46,553 nt of DNA, taken from JADGHQ01 sp045805385 (GTDB lineage: Bacteria; Actinomycetota; Thermoleophilia; Solirubrobacterales; Thermoleophilaceae). The stretch lies in contig JBJMLG010000110.1 in NCBI GenBank assembly GCA_045805385.1, positions 1-46,553 of the forward strand, given 5' to 3'. Of this stretch, positions 16,325-23,478 are shown piece by piece. Numbering within the stretch: the stretch's first letter is position 1; each line of letters opens with the position of its first letter. Both the position numbers and the translations under genes were made by a program. The notes below the pieces were generated by a model, which saw nothing but the letters and a program-made list of their open reading frames with translations, was not told where the DNA came from and searched no databases.

Positions 16325-17589
16325 CGCAGCCGCTTCACGAGCGGCGTCGCAGACAGCCCGTGCACGACGATCGAGACGAGCACGGCCGCCATGATCGTCC
16401 ACACCATCTGCTCGAGCTCGGCGCCGGCGAACGCGCCCGAGGCAACGATCAGCGCCAGATAGTTGAGCGAGGCGATCCCCTTCACCCCGAACCAGGCGAG
16501 ATAGAGGCGGTCGCGCCGGTCGAGACGCGGGTCGCCGGCGAGCGACGCGAACACGAGCAGCGGGCGGATCACGAAGATGAGAAGCGGCACGAGCAGCCAG
16601 CCCGACACGCCCGGGGCGCCGAAGTCGCCCCACGTGAGCATGGCTCCGAAGAGCGCGAGCACGACTAGCTCGGCAAACGTCTTCACCACCTCGGCACCGT
16701 CGTGCACGCGGCGGTTGTAGCTCGTCTCGAGCTCCTGCTGGCGGAAGCCGATCCCCGCCGCCAACACCGCCAGGAAGCCGTACAGGTCGAGCGCCTGCGC
16801 CGCGCCGTAGATGAGCAGCGCCCCCGCCGGGCCTAGCCAGGGATCGAGCTCCGGCACGAGCAGGCCGCGCCGGCGCAGGGCGAACGTGCCCTTGCCGAAC
16901 AGGTAGCCGGCGAGGCCGCCGAGAACGATGCCGAGCCCCGCGCCGTAGAGCACCTCGGTGCCGATCCACTCGCCCAGCCAGCTCGTGCCTCCCTTCGTGG
17001 CGACCAGCGTGCCGAGCACCACGAAAGGCACGCCCAGTCCGTCGTTGAAGCCGGCCTCGGCGCTCAGCGTGAACTCGGCCTCGCGCTCCTCTTCCGCCGC
17101 TCCCGGTGGGCCGACGCCGAGCCCGCCGGCGAGCACCGGGTCGGTGGGCGCGAGCGCCGCGCCGAGCGCGATGGCGGCGCCGAGCGTGAGTCCCATCGGC
17201 CCCGCCGCCCAGCCCGCGACCGCCGCGATGGTGAGCATCATCGCGATGCCGAGCAGCCGTATCGGCGATGCCCACGCGCGCGGGCTCAGCCGCCGCCGGA
17301 GGCGCAGGCCCGTCGCGAACAGCGCGAGCGCCATCGCTGCCTCGCTCGCGCGTTGCAGGAGCAGGTGGTCGCCCACCGGGTCGAGCGGGCCGCGGTCGAA
17401 CAGCTTCATGCCCACTCCGAACAGCGCCCCGAGCCCGAGGTAGATGATCGCCACGCTGTAGCGGCGGTCGTGCTCGTGCGGCAGCGCGGCGACCGCGATC
17501 ACGAGCACCACGCCGAGTGCGAGCAGCGCGACGTAGAAGGGATCGCCGACGTGGACGCCGGCGCCGCCGCTCGCGAGCGCGCCGGTCAG
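16321..17589 (-). CDS. CPA1-type Na+/H+ (cation:proton) antiporter
   Basis: About 422 residues, with roughly 12 hydrophobic segments. The transport core carries ALAPTDPVLAGGLG and SAEAGFNDGLGVPFV, where the TDP and ND motifs form the ion-binding site of NhaP/CPA1 antiporters, plus later GVKGIASLNYLA. The start is uncertain. No ATG, GTG or TTG lies at the right place; a CTG at 17589 overlaps the hydrolase stop as CTGA, like the ATGA couplings elsewhere here. The next start codon is GTG 17511, which would cut into the first membrane helix. It is the third gene of a coupled minus-strand operon. Role: pH and sodium homeostasis. Confidence 0.85.
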   Translation of the reverse strand: MTGALASGGAGVHVGDPFYVALLALGVVLVIAVAALPHEHDRRYSVAIIYLGLGALFGVGMKLFDRGPLDPVGDHLLLQRASEAAMALALFATGLRLRRRLSPRAWASPIRLLGIAMMLTIAAVAGWAAGPMGLTLGAAIALGAALAPTDPVLAGGLGVGPPGAAEEEREAEFTLSAEAGFNDGLGVPFVVLGTLVATKGGTSWLGEWIGTEVLYGAGLGIVLGGLAGYLFGKGTFALRRRGLLVPELDPWLGPAGALLIYGAAQALDLYGFLAVLAAGIGFRQQELETSYNRRVHDGAEVVKTFAELVVLALFGAMLTWGDFGAPGVSGWLLVPLLIFVIRPLLVFASLAGDPRLDRRDRLYLAWFGVKGIASLNYLALIVASGAFAGAELEQMVWTIMAAVLVSIVVHGLSATPLVKRLR

Positions 17590-18488
17590 CCGGTACCGCC
17601 CCCGCGAAGGAACTCGAGCACATGCTCGGCGATCAGCTCGCCCTTGTCCTCCTGCAGGAAATGGGCCGCACCCTCGATCCTCACCTGGTCGCCCGCCCCG
17701 GGCACCAGGTCGCAGAACACCTGGCCGGAGCGGGGGAACGGGAACACCGGATCGGAGTCCGAAAAGGCGACGAGCGTGGGCTTCTCGAACTGCGAGAGCG
17801 CGTCTGCGACGGCGCGCATCTCGGCGGCGCCGGTGTCCTCGTCGGAAGTTGGGACGATCAGAGGGAACTGCGCGGCGCCGGCCTTCGACTCCGCCGTCGG
17901 GAACGGCGCCTCGTAGGCCGCCACCACCTCGGGCGGCACCTCGGTGAGGCTCGCGCCCGACAGCACCAGCCCGACGGGCAGGTCCGGGTTGCGCGCGGCA
18001 AACTCGCGCCACGCCATGAACCCCTTCGACACGCGCCCCGTGAAGAGACCGGTGTTCATGATCACGAGGCGCGCCACGCGGGCGTCGTTCTCGACCGCCC
18101 AGCGCAGGCCGATCGGACCGCCCCAGTCCTGCACGATCGGCGTCGCACCGCGGAGGTCGAGCGTGTCGAGCAGGCGCGATACGAGCTCGACGTGCCGATC
18201 GTAGGTGTACCAGTCGCGCTCGGTGGGCTTGTCGGAGCGCCCGAATCCGGCGTAGTCGGGAGCGATGACGCGATAGCCGGCGTCCACGAGCGGCGGGATC
18301 ATCTTGCGGTAGAGATACGACCAGGTCGGCTCGCCGTGGAAGCACACGATCGGCTCCCCGTCGCGCGGCCCCTCGTCGAGGTAGTGCAAGCGCAGGCCGT
18401 CTAGCTCGGCGTAATTCGGCTCGAACTCGAACCCGGGCAGCCCGCGGAAGCGCTCCTCGGGCGTCCGGTAGATCTCGACGGTGCTCAT
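17586..18488 (-). CDS. Haloalkane dehalogenase-like alpha/beta hydrolase (HLD-I type)
   Basis: A 300-residue alpha/beta hydrolase. The oxyanion-loop segment FHGEPTWSYLYRKMIPPL and the nucleophile elbow VQDWGGPIG (Asp121, followed by halide-binding Trp122) closely match haloalkane dehalogenases of the DhlA type. The acid is likely in AFSDSDPVFP and the catalytic His is in GAAHFLQED (His276). An Asp rather than Ser nucleophile excludes ordinary esterases; epoxide hydrolases also use Asp but normally have HGFP at the oxyanion loop. Its ATG overlaps the upstream stop as ATGA and it is coupled to the antiporter downstream. The natural substrate is unknown. No signal peptide is visible. Confidence 0.85.
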   Translation of the reverse strand: MSTVEIYRTPEERFRGLPGFEFEPNYAELDGLRLHYLDEGPRDGEPIVCFHGEPTWSYLYRKMIPPLVDAGYRVIAPDYAGFGRSDKPTERDWYTYDRHVELVSRLLDTLDLRGATPIVQDWGGPIGLRWAVENDARVARLVIMNTGLFTGRVSKGFMAWREFAARNPDLPVGLVLSGASLTEVPPEVVAAYEAPFPTAESKAGAAQFPLIVPTSDEDTGAAEMRAVADALSQFEKPTLVAFSDSDPVFPFPRSGQVFCDLVPGAGDQVRIEGAAHFLQEDKGELIAEHVLEFLRGGGTG

Positions 18489-19144
18489 CCGCCGGGCAGG
18501 GCGAAGAAGGCCACGGCGGCGTAGTGCAGAGCCGCTGCTCCGATCACCAGCGCGTGGAACACCTCGTGGTAGCCGAAGACGGCCGGCGCCGGGTCGGGCT
18601 TCCGCAGCGCGTACACGACCGCGCCCGCCGTGTAGAGGAGGCCGCCGGCGACTATGAGGCCGAGGGCGACGGCGCCCGCGTGGTCGAGTATCTGCGGCGT
18701 GGCCACCACCGCGACCCAGCCGAGCGCCACGTACACCGCGGCCACGAGCCACTTCGGGGCGTCGAGCCAAACGAGCTTGAGCAGGATGCCGCCGAGCGCG
18801 CCGCCCCATACGACGGCCAGCACGGTGTTTGCGATGCCGCCGTGCAGCACGAGCAGGCAGAAGGGCGTGTAGGTGCCGGCGATCAGCAGGAAGATCATCG
18901 AGTGGTCGAGCCGCCGCATCCAGCGGCGTGCCGGCGGCCGCCAGGTGACGCGGTGGTAGAGCGCGCTCGTGCCGAACAGCGCCGACAGCGACACCGCGTA
19001 GATCGCCGCCGCGAGCGCGGCCCTGCGCCCAGGTGCCAGCGCGAGCAGGAGCGACCCCGTCACCAGCGACACGAAGAACGCCCACTGGTGCGACACGCCG
19101 CGAAGGCGCGGCTTCACAGGGGTCTCGACGGGCGCGACCTCCAT
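18485..19144 (-). CDS. Haemolysin III / PAQR-family membrane protein
   Basis: A 219-residue protein with about seven membrane helices. Signature features are the N-terminal RGVSHQWAFFVSLVTG, ALYHRVTW and RLDHSMIFLLIAGTYTPF, and the C-terminal GYHEVFHALVIGAAALHY. The conserved Ser/His/Asp/His set (SALYHR, RLDHS, HEVFHAL) is the zinc-binding site of the PAQR/Hly-III superfamily. Despite the name, most bacterial members are not toxins; hydrolase or stress roles are suspected. First gene of the minus-strand operon, its stop overlaps the dehalogenase start. Confidence 0.9.
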   Translation of the reverse strand: MEVAPVETPVKPRLRGVSHQWAFFVSLVTGSLLLALAPGRRAALAAAIYAVSLSALFGTSALYHRVTWRPPARRWMRRLDHSMIFLLIAGTYTPFCLLVLHGGIANTVLAVVWGGALGGILLKLVWLDAPKWLVAAVYVALGWVAVVATPQILDHAGAVALGLIVAGGLLYTAGAVVYALRKPDPAPAVFGYHEVFHALVIGAAALHYAAVAFFALPGG

Positions 19145-19158
19145 GCGCTCAAATCTAC

Positions 19159-20019
19159 CTAGGAAGCGGCCGCCACCCGCTGGTCGGCCTGCACAGCAGC
19201 GATCGCGTCGAGCAGCACGGGCGCGAACTCGCGCGCATCCACGATCACGCCGCCGTGGTCGACCGGGATCTCGAAGCGCTCCGCCCCGAGCAGGTCCGCG
19301 AGCTCGTGCTGGCGCCGCGCCGGCACGGAGAGGTCGCGCGAGGTGATGACCACCGCTGCGGGCTTGTTCAGCGAGCGTGCCCACGGGCGGCTGTCGAAGC
19401 GGCCTAGCTCGCGTCCGGCCTCGGCGATGTCGACGCTCGAGCCGCGCGACAGCTCCGACGCCACCCAGGTGGTGGCGGGCGAATCGGGAAAGCCGCCCGC
19501 GCGCAGGCCGGCCCGCCAAGCGCCGTGCGGGAACAGCCCAAGGCCCAGTCGCAGCGCGCCCATCCCCTTCCACAGGCGCCGCATGCGCGGCTCGACCCAG
19601 CAGGCGGCGGTGGCGCAATTCACGAGCCCGGACACCATGTCGCCGTGGTCGCGCGCCATCAGCTGGGAGATCGGGCCGCCCATCGAGTAGCCGACCGCGG
19701 TGACGGGCCCGCAGCCCAGTTCGCGCACGAGTGCCGCGACATCGGCGGCGCAGCCCTCGAGCGTGAACGGCTCGGCCGGGCGCAACCCGCGGCCGTGCCC
19801 GCGGTGGTCGGTTGCAAGCACCCGGTAGCCCGCTCGTGCGAGCGGCTCGTACATGCGGAACCAGTTCAGGTCGCTCTGGAACATCCAGCCGTGCAGCAGG
19901 AGCAGCGGCGGTCCGTCGCCGCCGGTATCGCGCAGGAACATCTCGCCGGTGCCGTGCACGTGCACGATCCGGCCTGGCGGCAGCTCCACCGGAGGCTCCG
20001 GCATCGAGGGGCGGGTCAC
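19159..20019 (-). CDS. Alpha/beta-fold hydrolase, TetR-linked
   Basis: A 286-residue alpha/beta hydrolase. It has the oxyanion segment LLLHGWMFQSDLNW, the sheet-core motif ATDHRGHGRG, the nucleophile elbow VGYSMGGPISQL (Ser) and a catalytic His candidate in PVDHGGVI. Substrate unknown; esterase, lipase or ring-cleavage hydrolase roles all remain open. GTG 20019 is chosen as the start because it overlaps the TetR stop as GTGA; the ATG at 20004 is an alternative five codons in. It is probably co-transcribed with, and controlled by, that TetR regulator. Confidence 0.82.
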   Translation of the reverse strand: MTRPSMPEPPVELPPGRIVHVHGTGEMFLRDTGGDGPPLLLLHGWMFQSDLNWFRMYEPLARAGYRVLATDHRGHGRGLRPAEPFTLEGCAADVAALVRELGCGPVTAVGYSMGGPISQLMARDHGDMVSGLVNCATAACWVEPRMRRLWKGMGALRLGLGLFPHGAWRAGLRAGGFPDSPATTWVASELSRGSSVDIAEAGRELGRFDSRPWARSLNKPAAVVITSRDLSVPARRQHELADLLGAERFEIPVDHGGVIVDAREFAPVLLDAIAAVQADQRVAAAS

Positions 20020-20696
20020 CGGCTGAGCTCTCCTTGCGCCTGATCGTGTCCGGCCACGAGCGCGATCTCGATGTACGAGATGATCGGCTCGAGCCCGGCG
20101 AGCTCGTCGAAGCGGCCCTGGCGGACGCGCTCCCAGGTGAGCTCGTGCACGGCGCCCACCATCGCGTTGAAGACCTCGGCCGGCGGCTCCGGCAGCTCGG
20201 GGTTCTGGTCCCTGGCGCGCGCGGTGAGCTCGCGGATCTGGTCGGCGAAGCGCTTGTGCACCTCGGCGCGCCTCTCGATAGCGACGGGACCGGCCGCGAG
20301 CACCTCGATCATGAACGTGCGCGCGAACGCGGGCTCGGCGGCGAGCGTCTCGAGGTACGCGCGGGTGCCCGCACGCACGCCGTCGCGCCAGTCGTCGACG
20401 GCAGTGGTCGCCTGGGCCACCGCGTCGAGCAGGATCTGCACGCCCGCGTCCCAAGCCTCGAGGAAGCAGTCCTCCTTGTCGCGGAAATGCTCGTAGAAGG
20501 TCTTCCGCGAAACGCCCGCACGTCCGACCACGTCGGCGACCGTGGTGGCGGCGTAGCCCTTCTCCGCAACCGACTGCGCCATCGCGTCGAGCATGCGCCC
20601 GCGCTGCGACGCGAGCACGACCTCGCGGGCGAGCCGGTGCGGTCCGCGGGGAAGCCGCTCCGGAGCGTCTTCGGTGGGAACCCGGGCGCCCTCCAT
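20016..20696 (-). CDS. TetR-family transcriptional repressor
   Basis: A 226-residue regulator. The helix-turn-helix is MLDAMAQSVAEKGYAATTVADVVGRAGVSRKTFYEHFRDKE, near residues 34-75, preceded by a short Arg-rich arm. The C-terminal ligand domain is helical and unassigned. It is coupled to the alpha/beta hydrolase downstream (GTGA overlap) and divergent from the adenylate cyclase at 20766, with only 69 bases between. A palindrome in that gap could be its operator, letting it control both directions. The ligand is unknown. Confidence 0.92.
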   Translation of the reverse strand: MEGARVPTEDAPERLPRGPHRLAREVVLASQRGRMLDAMAQSVAEKGYAATTVADVVGRAGVSRKTFYEHFRDKEDCFLEAWDAGVQILLDAVAQATTAVDDWRDGVRAGTRAYLETLAAEPAFARTFMIEVLAAGPVAIERRAEVHKRFADQIRELTARARDQNPELPEPPAEVFNAMVGAVHELTWERVRQGRFDELAGLEPIISYIEIALVAGHDQAQGELSR

Positions 20697-20704
20697 AGTT
20701 GGAA

Positions 20705-20714
20705 ACACTAGCGT
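20705..20714. promoter_or_regulatory. Candidate TetR operator (imperfect palindrome)
   Basis: ACACTAGCGT is an imperfect palindrome centred on CTAG, with 8 of 10 bases symmetric. It lies 9 bases before the TetR start and 52 before the cyclase start, where an autoregulating TetR would bind. A single short site, so tentative. Confidence 0.3.
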
Positions 20715-20765
20715 ACAATTGACCGGCTCCTGTCGGACGCCCGATCCGGGAAACTGCGCCGCACC

Positions 20766-21893
20766 GTGACCCAGCAGCAAGTGGACTTCGAGTCGGAGGG
20801 CCTCCTTGAAGGCGTCGATGGCGATGCTCGTGAGGCACGGCGCGAACTGCTCGAGAAGCTGTTGGAAGAGGGCGTGCCTCTCGAGGAGCTGCGACAGGCG
20901 GTCGAGGAGGACCGGCTCGTGCTGCTTCCGGTGGAGCGAGAGCTGCTCGGCTCCGGCGAGCGGTTGACGGGGCGCGAGGTGGCCGAGCGCGCCGGGCTCG
21001 AGCTCGAATTCTGGGAGCGCCTCGGGCGCTCCCTCGGGCTCGCGGTCGGCGGCTCCGACGAGCCGCTCTACGGCGAGTTCGACCTGGAGGGCGCGAAGCG
21101 CGTGAAGCGCTTCCTCGACGCCGGCTTCCCCGAGCAGACGATCCTCGACGTGAACCGCGTGATGGGGCTGTCGCTCAGCCAGATCGCCCGCGCGCTCGGC
21201 GACGTGACCACCTCCACCCTGATCGAGTCGGGCGCGGGTGAGCGCGAGGTGGCGCTCGGCCTGGCCGCGGCGCAGCGCGAGCTCGGGCCGGTGTTCGCGC
21301 AGACGATGGAATACGTGCTGCGGCGGCAGCAGCTCGAGGTGGCGCGCCAGAGCGCGGTGACGGGAGCGGAGATCGCGGCCGGGCGGGTTGCCGGTGCGCG
21401 CGAGGTGAGCGTGGCCTTCGCGGACCTCGTCGGCTTCACCCGCCTCGGCGAGGAGCTGCCGCCCGAGGACGTCGGTTCGCTCGCCGACCGGCTGAACGAC
21501 ATGGCGCTCGAGGTGACCGAGCCGCCGGTGCGGCTGGTGAAGATGATCGGCGACGCCGCGATGCTCGCCTCGCCGGATCCGGACGCGCTGCTCGAGTCTG
21601 GCCTCGGCCTGCTCGGCGCCGCTGAGGCTGAGGGCGACGGCTTCCCGCAGCTCCGCGTCGGCGTGGCCTGCGGCCCCGCTCTCGCGCGCGCGGGCGATCT
21701 CTACGGGCGCCCGGTGAACCTGGCGAGCCGCATAACCGCGATCGCGCGCCCCGGAAGCGCCCTCGCCACCTCCGATGTGCGGGAGCACGCGACGAGCAAC
21801 TACGACTGGACGCACATCGGCCGTCGGCGGGTGAAGGGCGTGCGCGGCGGACTCGACCTCTACCGGGTCCGTCCGGGGGCGGGCGGCGACTAG
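20766..21893 (+). CDS. Class III adenylate cyclase with N-terminal regulatory domain
   Basis: A 375-residue soluble cyclase with GTG start. The catalytic domain (about 210-375) has all canonical residues: metal-binding Asp220 (FADLVGFT) and Asp263 (MIGDAAM), adenine-selecting Lys259 and Asp311 (AGDLYGRPVN), and transition-state Asn318 and Arg322 (NLASR). The Lys/Asp pair predicts ATP rather than GTP as substrate. Residues 1-200 are helical and resemble the autoinhibitory, pH-responsive N-domain of mycobacterial cyclase Rv1264, an assignment made by general likeness. There are no membrane helices. It is divergent from the TetR gene, and a second TetR gene follows 49 bases downstream. Confidence 0.92.
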   Translation: MTQQQVDFESEGLLEGVDGDAREARRELLEKLLEEGVPLEELRQAVEEDRLVLLPVERELLGSGERLTGREVAERAGLELEFWERLGRSLGLAVGGSDEPLYGEFDLEGAKRVKRFLDAGFPEQTILDVNRVMGLSLSQIARALGDVTTSTLIESGAGEREVALGLAAAQRELGPVFAQTMEYVLRRQQLEVARQSAVTGAEIAAGRVAGAREVSVAFADLVGFTRLGEELPPEDVGSLADRLNDMALEVTEPPVRLVKMIGDAAMLASPDPDALLESGLGLLGAAEAEGDGFPQLRVGVACGPALARAGDLYGRPVNLASRITAIARPGSALATSDVREHATSNYDWTHIGRRRVKGVRGGLDLYRVRPGAGGD

Positions 21894-21942
21894 CCTCCCG
21901 CTCAGGCGTTCCGGCACAGCGTGTCGGGTACGGCATCTGTAG

Positions 21943-22602
21943 ATGACCGAGACCACCCCCACATCGGCCGTCGCAAACCACGGGCACGAGCCGCGAGGGC
22001 GCCTCAGCGGAGCCGAGCGCCGGGCGGCGATCCTCGATGCATCCATGGAGGTGTTCGCGCGCCGCGGCTTCCACGGATCCTCGATCGACGAGATCGCGCG
22101 GGCCGCGGGCATCTCGAAGGCGCTCATCTACGAGCACTTCCCGTCGAAGAAGGATCTCCACAACTCGCTCCTCGAGTACCAGGTGGACGAGCTGCTGGGC
22201 CGCCTCGACGCGAGCGCGGCCACCGGCGAAGCCGGCGACCTCCGCCTTCGCGCGGGCGTGGAGGCGTTTCTAGGCTTCGTCGAGGAGCGCCGCGAGGCGT
22301 GGCGGATGCTGTTCCGCGACTCTGCCGATCCGGATCTCGCGGAGACCTTCGAGCGCGTGCAGCTGCGCGCCACTGCGGCGATCGCCGACCTGATCGCGCG
22401 CGACCCCGGAGCGAGCGCGGCGCCCGAGGCGAGCTTCAACATCGAGATGCTCGCGCAGCAGCTCTCCGGCGGCGTTCAGGCGCTCGCGAACTGGTGGTAC
22501 GCGCACCAGGACGTGCCACGCGACGAGGTTGTCTCGCGCGTGATGGACTTCGCCTGGCTCGGGCTTGGCCGTTTGAGCCAGGGCGACAGCTACCGCGGGT
22601 AG
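21943..22602 (+). CDS. TetR-family transcriptional regulator
   Basis: A 219-residue TetR regulator. The DNA-binding domain is ERRAAILDASMEVFARRGFHG, then SSIDEIARAAGISKALIYEHFPSKKDL, near residues 25-75. A non-conserved 25-residue tail precedes it. The C-terminal helical domain resembles general TetR_C types. It follows the cyclase by 49 bases on the same strand and precedes the AhpD-like gene; co-transcription with the cyclase is possible. Ligand and targets are unknown. Confidence 0.92.
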   Translation: MTETTPTSAVANHGHEPRGRLSGAERRAAILDASMEVFARRGFHGSSIDEIARAAGISKALIYEHFPSKKDLHNSLLEYQVDELLGRLDASAATGEAGDLRLRAGVEAFLGFVEERREAWRMLFRDSADPDLAETFERVQLRATAAIADLIARDPGASAAPEASFNIEMLAQQLSGGVQALANWWYAHQDVPRDEVVSRVMDFAWLGLGRLSQGDSYRG

Positions 22603-22797
22603 GGCGCTCCCTTTTTGGGGCATTTACCGGCGAGTCGGCCAGGGATAGCCTGAGCCTCGGAAGGACTCGCGGTGCAGCAGCCGGCACGGACGCTCAGCGA
22701 CACACGTGAAAAGGAGGCCCGCACTTTCACTCCCGAGGCGGCGATCAGCACCGCCCTCGCCGCCCGTCCTCAGCACGCCCCGTTTGATGGAGGACGC

Positions 22798-23205
22798 ATG
22801 ACCCGAGCAGACGTCGATCGCGACATCGAGGAAACCCTCGGTCTCGTGCCCACGTTCTTCAAGACGATCCCCGACTACCTGATCGAGTCCGAGTGGCACA
22901 GCTTCAAGTCACTCGAGCTCGCTGAGACGGCGATCCCCAACAAGTACAAGGAGCTCATCGGGCTCGCGGTATCCGGCGCAACCCGCTGCCGCTACTGCGC
23001 CTACTTCCACACCGAAGCGGCGAAGCTGTTCGGCGCGACCGACGAGGAGGTCAACGAGGCCTGCCTCATCGCGAAGAACACCATGGCCTGGAGCACCTAC
23101 CTCAACGCCATGCAGTTCGACTACGACGAATTCAAGGAGGAGTTCGATCGAAGCGTCGAGTACGTGCGCGCGCAGATGGCCGCGCCGGAGCCGGCACACG
23201 CCTGA
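22798..23205 (+). CDS. Carboxymuconolactone decarboxylase/AhpD-like protein
   Basis: A 135-residue helical protein. The AhpD-type redox motif is seen as CRYCAYFHTEAAKLFGA, a CxxC followed by His. Preceding it is AIPNKYKELIGLAVSGAT, the helix common to the carboxymuconolactone decarboxylase family. Members act in peroxide or thiol stress rather than in ring decarboxylation when the CxxC is present. The ATG at 22798 is chosen because a GGAGG element sits just upstream; a GTG at 22672 would add 42 residues of poorly conserved look. The 195 bases from 22603 to 22797 otherwise show no gene. Confidence 0.85.
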   Translation: MTRADVDRDIEETLGLVPTFFKTIPDYLIESEWHSFKSLELAETAIPNKYKELIGLAVSGATRCRYCAYFHTEAAKLFGATDEEVNEACLIAKNTMAWSTYLNAMQFDYDEFKEEFDRSVEYVRAQMAAPEPAHA

Positions 23206-23215
23206 CCGACATCAC

Positions 23216-23244
23216 GAGCGGGCGGGCTAACCGTCCGCCCGCTC
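23216..23244. terminator. Bidirectional hairpin terminator
   Basis: Perfect 10-bp stem (GAGCGGGCGG at 23216-23225, CCGCCCGCTC at 23235-23244) with a 9-base loop, between two convergent genes. It begins 11 bases after the AhpD-like stop and overlaps the last codons of the small minus-strand gene. No U-run. Confidence 0.6.
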
Positions 23245-23439
23245 CGCCGTCGCGCGCTTGATCGCGACGTCGAAGTCAGCGAGCACGGCCTCGAGGGCCT
23301 GGGTGGCCTCCGCGGTCGCGATGTCGTCGCCCGACTGCATCACGTTCAGCGACATGCGCGCGCCCGCAAGCAGCACAGACAGCTCGTGAGCGGTCATCGT
23401 CGCCTGGAACACGCCGGCGCGCGGCTGTTCGAGCTTCAT
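23227..23439 (-). CDS. Small protein of unknown function (70 aa)
   Basis: A 70-residue protein, MKLEQPRAGVFQATMTAHEL followed by SVLLAGARMSLNVM and a helical C-terminus ending in RATAERADG. The composition (few rare residues, amphipathic helices) looks like a real cytoplasmic protein rather than a chance reading frame. No family recognised. It is divergent from the persulfide dioxygenase gene, with 39 bases between starts, and convergent on the AhpD-like gene. Its 3' end forms half of a hairpin terminator. Confidence 0.55.
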   Translation of the reverse strand: MKLEQPRAGVFQATMTAHELSVLLAGARMSLNVMQSGDDIATAEATQALEAVLADFDVAIKRATAERADG

Positions 23440-23478
23440 GCACCGACTCTACGCCCGCCGGTTAGGCTCGTGGGGACC

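Noticed and set aside
20697..22127. Long minus-strand frame upstream of the TetR gene across the cyclase
   Set aside because: Runs antisense to a well-supported class III cyclase and has no family resemblance.
22672..22797. Upstream GTG start for the AhpD-like protein
   Set aside because: The ATG at 22798 has a GGAGG site and gives the normal family length.
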